Source: Ectocarpus siliculosus (Eukaryota > Sar > Phaeophyceae > Ectocarpales > Ectocarpaceae). From it: a DNA stretch of 46,282 nt. Shown here piece after piece: positions 44,401-46,282 of the stretch; position 1 is the stretch's first letter, and each line of letters begins with the position of its first letter. The notes under the pieces are model-generated. The model searched no databases. It was given only the letters and a program-made list of their open reading frames with translations, and was not told the origin of the DNA. Location: contig FN648675.1 of NCBI GenBank assembly GCA_000310025.1, positions 39,679 through 85,960 on the forward strand, given 5' to 3'. A program made the position numbers and the translations under genes.

Positions 44401-46282
44401 GGCGGTACCAGGTCCGGTGGTCCCACGGGCGGTGGTTCCACTTCGACCGGGGCGAGCCCCACGACCTTCCGCACCCTGGGTAAGCGCTCTGTTCAAGAGC
44501 GCCACCACAGGGAGGAGTGCCACGAGACGGGCATTGGCGGGGTATCAACCATCAACATGGAGATGTCCGGACGAAACCTCTTCGACGCGCTTGACACTGC
44601 GCTGGTGCCCAAGGCGGCGAAGACCGCGCTGTTGGGCCTTTTGCTGCAGCTCATCAGCCCCGACGTGGTGAGTGGTTTCTTTTATCATGAGAAGAAGGGT
44701 AGTAAAACGTATTGTCTTTTTCTTGTTTTTTTTTTCTTGTTCGAGTGGAAGTGGAGCATGCACGCGCTGGTGGACTGATCTTAGAATCACCACCCACTGT
44801 TTTTTTTGTTTGTGTATCTGTGGGGAATGCTTGGACTTCGGCCGCGAGCCTAGTTGCAGTGGTCTAGGATGAGGTAACTGTTTTATCGTTGCGTGGCGTT
44901 GGCATCGGGTTGAGAGCAGGAGGCATGGGCTCTGCGTCTTTATTTCTGAGTGAGGTTCTTCCTGTTTTCTCTTCGTTTTTTTTTGCCGATTTCAACCCCC
45001 GATTTGTCATTTCGCCATTTTATCTCGCATTTGATGTTCCTCTTCGCTAATTAATAGGTGTGTACGGCTTCTGGGGCTGGTTGCCCTGTGCCCACGGGCG
45101 GCGTCCGCGTTACTCGCACCAGTCCATATGTTATTTTACGAAACCTTGCCACCCAAACTTCACGCGCAAACACTTCCTGCCTGTACGCGATGACCACATT
45201 TTCTATCGTCCATGTTCCTGTGGTTTCTCGCCCATGTACTATATAGTGTGCGCGCCGCCTTACTACATCAGGAGACATTCGCTTGCTGTCTTTGCTCGAA
45301 CACAGGCCAACATGCTCGGCGGCGAGTCCTCCAAGAAGACAGTGGGCTCCGACGAGAAGACTGCCCGCGGGGTCGCTGCGAACGTCATGAGTGTTTACGC
45401 CTATGGTTTCGTCGGCCCCGCCAGGATGAAATTTTCCGGCGGGGGGCCCACCAACGCTCTGACAAACCCTTTCCTCGCGTTGGGTTCTCACGCGTGGCCG
45501 GGAGCGAGGCAAAACCTGAACACCTTCCCCGGTGATCCTGGTTTCCGTAGTTGTTGGTGTACTACCCTGAGGTTCAGCAATCCTGTCGCTGCATGGTAAC
45601 GCATTCTGGCGTTTGTTTGCAGACCGTTCAATATTTGTTCTTCACGTGCGCAACTCCACTGTCATACAACCCTAACCCAGCGGCGAAATCCCGACATTGA
45701 TACTACAATAGTAACTCTATTTACAGAGAAGGTCTTGCTCTCTCGGCCTCTCACAGAGCCACGTTTCCGTCTGTCCGCGATGTCCTGGAAATTTCCCGCG
45801 CTTTATGTGGTCGTGTCATTCCGTCCCTTCGTCTGTATGTACGTTGTCGCGCTTCGTCTGCCTTCACTGTTGAACGTTGTGAGGTAGACTCAAATGACTC
45901 ATGTGCTGTTTCGTCCTCTCTGCATCCACTGCCACAGCCATATTCGTCTCGGCGAGGTCGGCACTACACGCAGAGATCCGCAACGCTATCGCCGAATTCC
46001 TCATCCCTCTCATGGAAGAGGAAGCATCCACGAACAACCCAATGACCGGCGCGGACCTGTTCCGTGGCGTCCGCGAGCGGATAATGGACGTCGACCCCGA
46101 GTCAACGGTAAACGACTCAAAAACGAGCCTACCAAAATCTTCTGGTCGGCGCGCAACGCTCTCCTACGTCCCGTACACAACTAACCCGTTTTCCCTACTA
46201 TTTGTGTGAACTCGGCCTTCCCAGGAACTGACTGGCCTGATGTCCCGCATCATGTGGCGCTTTACCAAGGCGCACCAAGCTT
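41490..46282 (+). CDS. Gene B: unrecognised five-exon protein, 5' part (runs off window)
   Basis: Exons 41490-41690, 43720-44667, 45306-45390, 45938-46107 and 46225-46282+ all have GT donors and AG acceptors, and phases match at every junction (0, 0, 1, 0). Exon 1 is basic (TASSRKPSQKTPAAKSKGEG, RKKKAL), suggesting nuclear targeting. Exon 2 has an acidic repeat of EEEPDEEE type, then Ser/Gly/Arg-rich sequence (ASSARGRPSSVGG repeated), then a helical part (NLFDALDTALVPKAAKTALL). Exons 3-5 continue with AIF/TIFVSARSALHAEIRNA and LMSRIMWRFTKAHQA. The frame has one TAG at 44311-44313; a 42-nt in-frame intron (44279-44320) would remove it but is very short. No known domain. It shares with gene A an acidic tract, helical exons and mostly phase-0 introns; a common family is possible but unproven. 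Confidence 0.6.
42559..42582. repeat. Poly-G run (24 G)
   Basis: Uninterrupted G24 within intron 1 of gene B. It can form G-quadruplex structures and is error-prone in sequencing. Confidence 0.95.
43720..43815 (+). repeat. Acidic codon repeat (GAGGAGCCCGACGAG) in gene B
   Basis: A 15-bp unit coding EEPDE-type repeats occurs about six times at the start of exon 2. It is in frame with the downstream Ser/Gly/Arg region and directly follows the AG acceptor at 43719. Confidence 0.85.

Noticed and set aside
1-46282. CRISPR array, prokaryotic operon or integrated large algal DNA virus
   Set aside because: No spaced direct repeats of CRISPR type, no closely packed intronless genes, and no viral capsid, polymerase or helicase genes were seen.

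Overview
The window looks like nuclear DNA of a complex eukaryote. Genes are split into many short exons with GT/AG introns, there are no operons or bacterial ribosome sites, simple repeats are common, and there are two 100-base assembly gaps. The mix of elements (Helitron, CACTA/Plavaka-like and THAP transposases, a Ty1/copia element with a Met-tRNA-like internal primer site) and the general style suggest a stramenopile, most likely a brown alga of the Ectocarpus type. That placement is inference, not a database match. Most of the window is transposable element or repeat.

Layout. 0.25-1.65 kb and 8.7-9.6 kb (minus strand): phase-compatible exons of an unrecognised protein running off the left end (gene A). 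Between them, 3.15-5.87 kb (minus) is a spliced Helitron Rep fragment that runs into a ~410-bp tandem array (1.95-3.16 kb) where the rest of Rep and the helicase should be. 5.9-8.7 and 9.6-11.4 kb hold degenerate repeats. 11.665-12.527 kb is a compact foldback element with ~370-bp inverted repeats and a near-perfect 9-bp target duplication. 12.8-13.5 kb has two weak minus-strand exon candidates.

16.1-28.0 kb holds three diverged copies of a ~1.1-1.3 kb repeat. The middle copy is split by a very young 8.13-kb Ty1/copia element (17,975-26,106, minus strand): near-identical 1.13-kb LTRs, 5-bp target duplication, gag, an open 1,038-codon integrase-RT-RNase H frame, and an extra frameshifted ORF between pol and the 3' LTR.

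30.36-30.94 kb (plus) is a THAP-type transposase fragment lacking a zinc ligand. 31.77-32.12 kb holds two convergent tRNA-like Pol III signatures. 32.64-39.39 kb (minus) is an intron-rich putative DDE transposase of CACTA/Plavaka type, with exon junctions readable by phase and two single-base frameshifts. A perfect 30-bp-arm hairpin lies just upstream of it. 41.49-46.28 kb (plus) is a five-exon gene (gene B: basic N-terminus, acidic tract, Ser/Gly/Arg-rich tract, helical region) running off the right end, with one in-frame TAG.

The elements act independently rather than as one pathway. The least familiar items are the two unrecognised multi-exon proteins, the extra copia ORF with its Met-tRNA-like primer site, and the protein-like tandem array that replaces the Helitron helicase.
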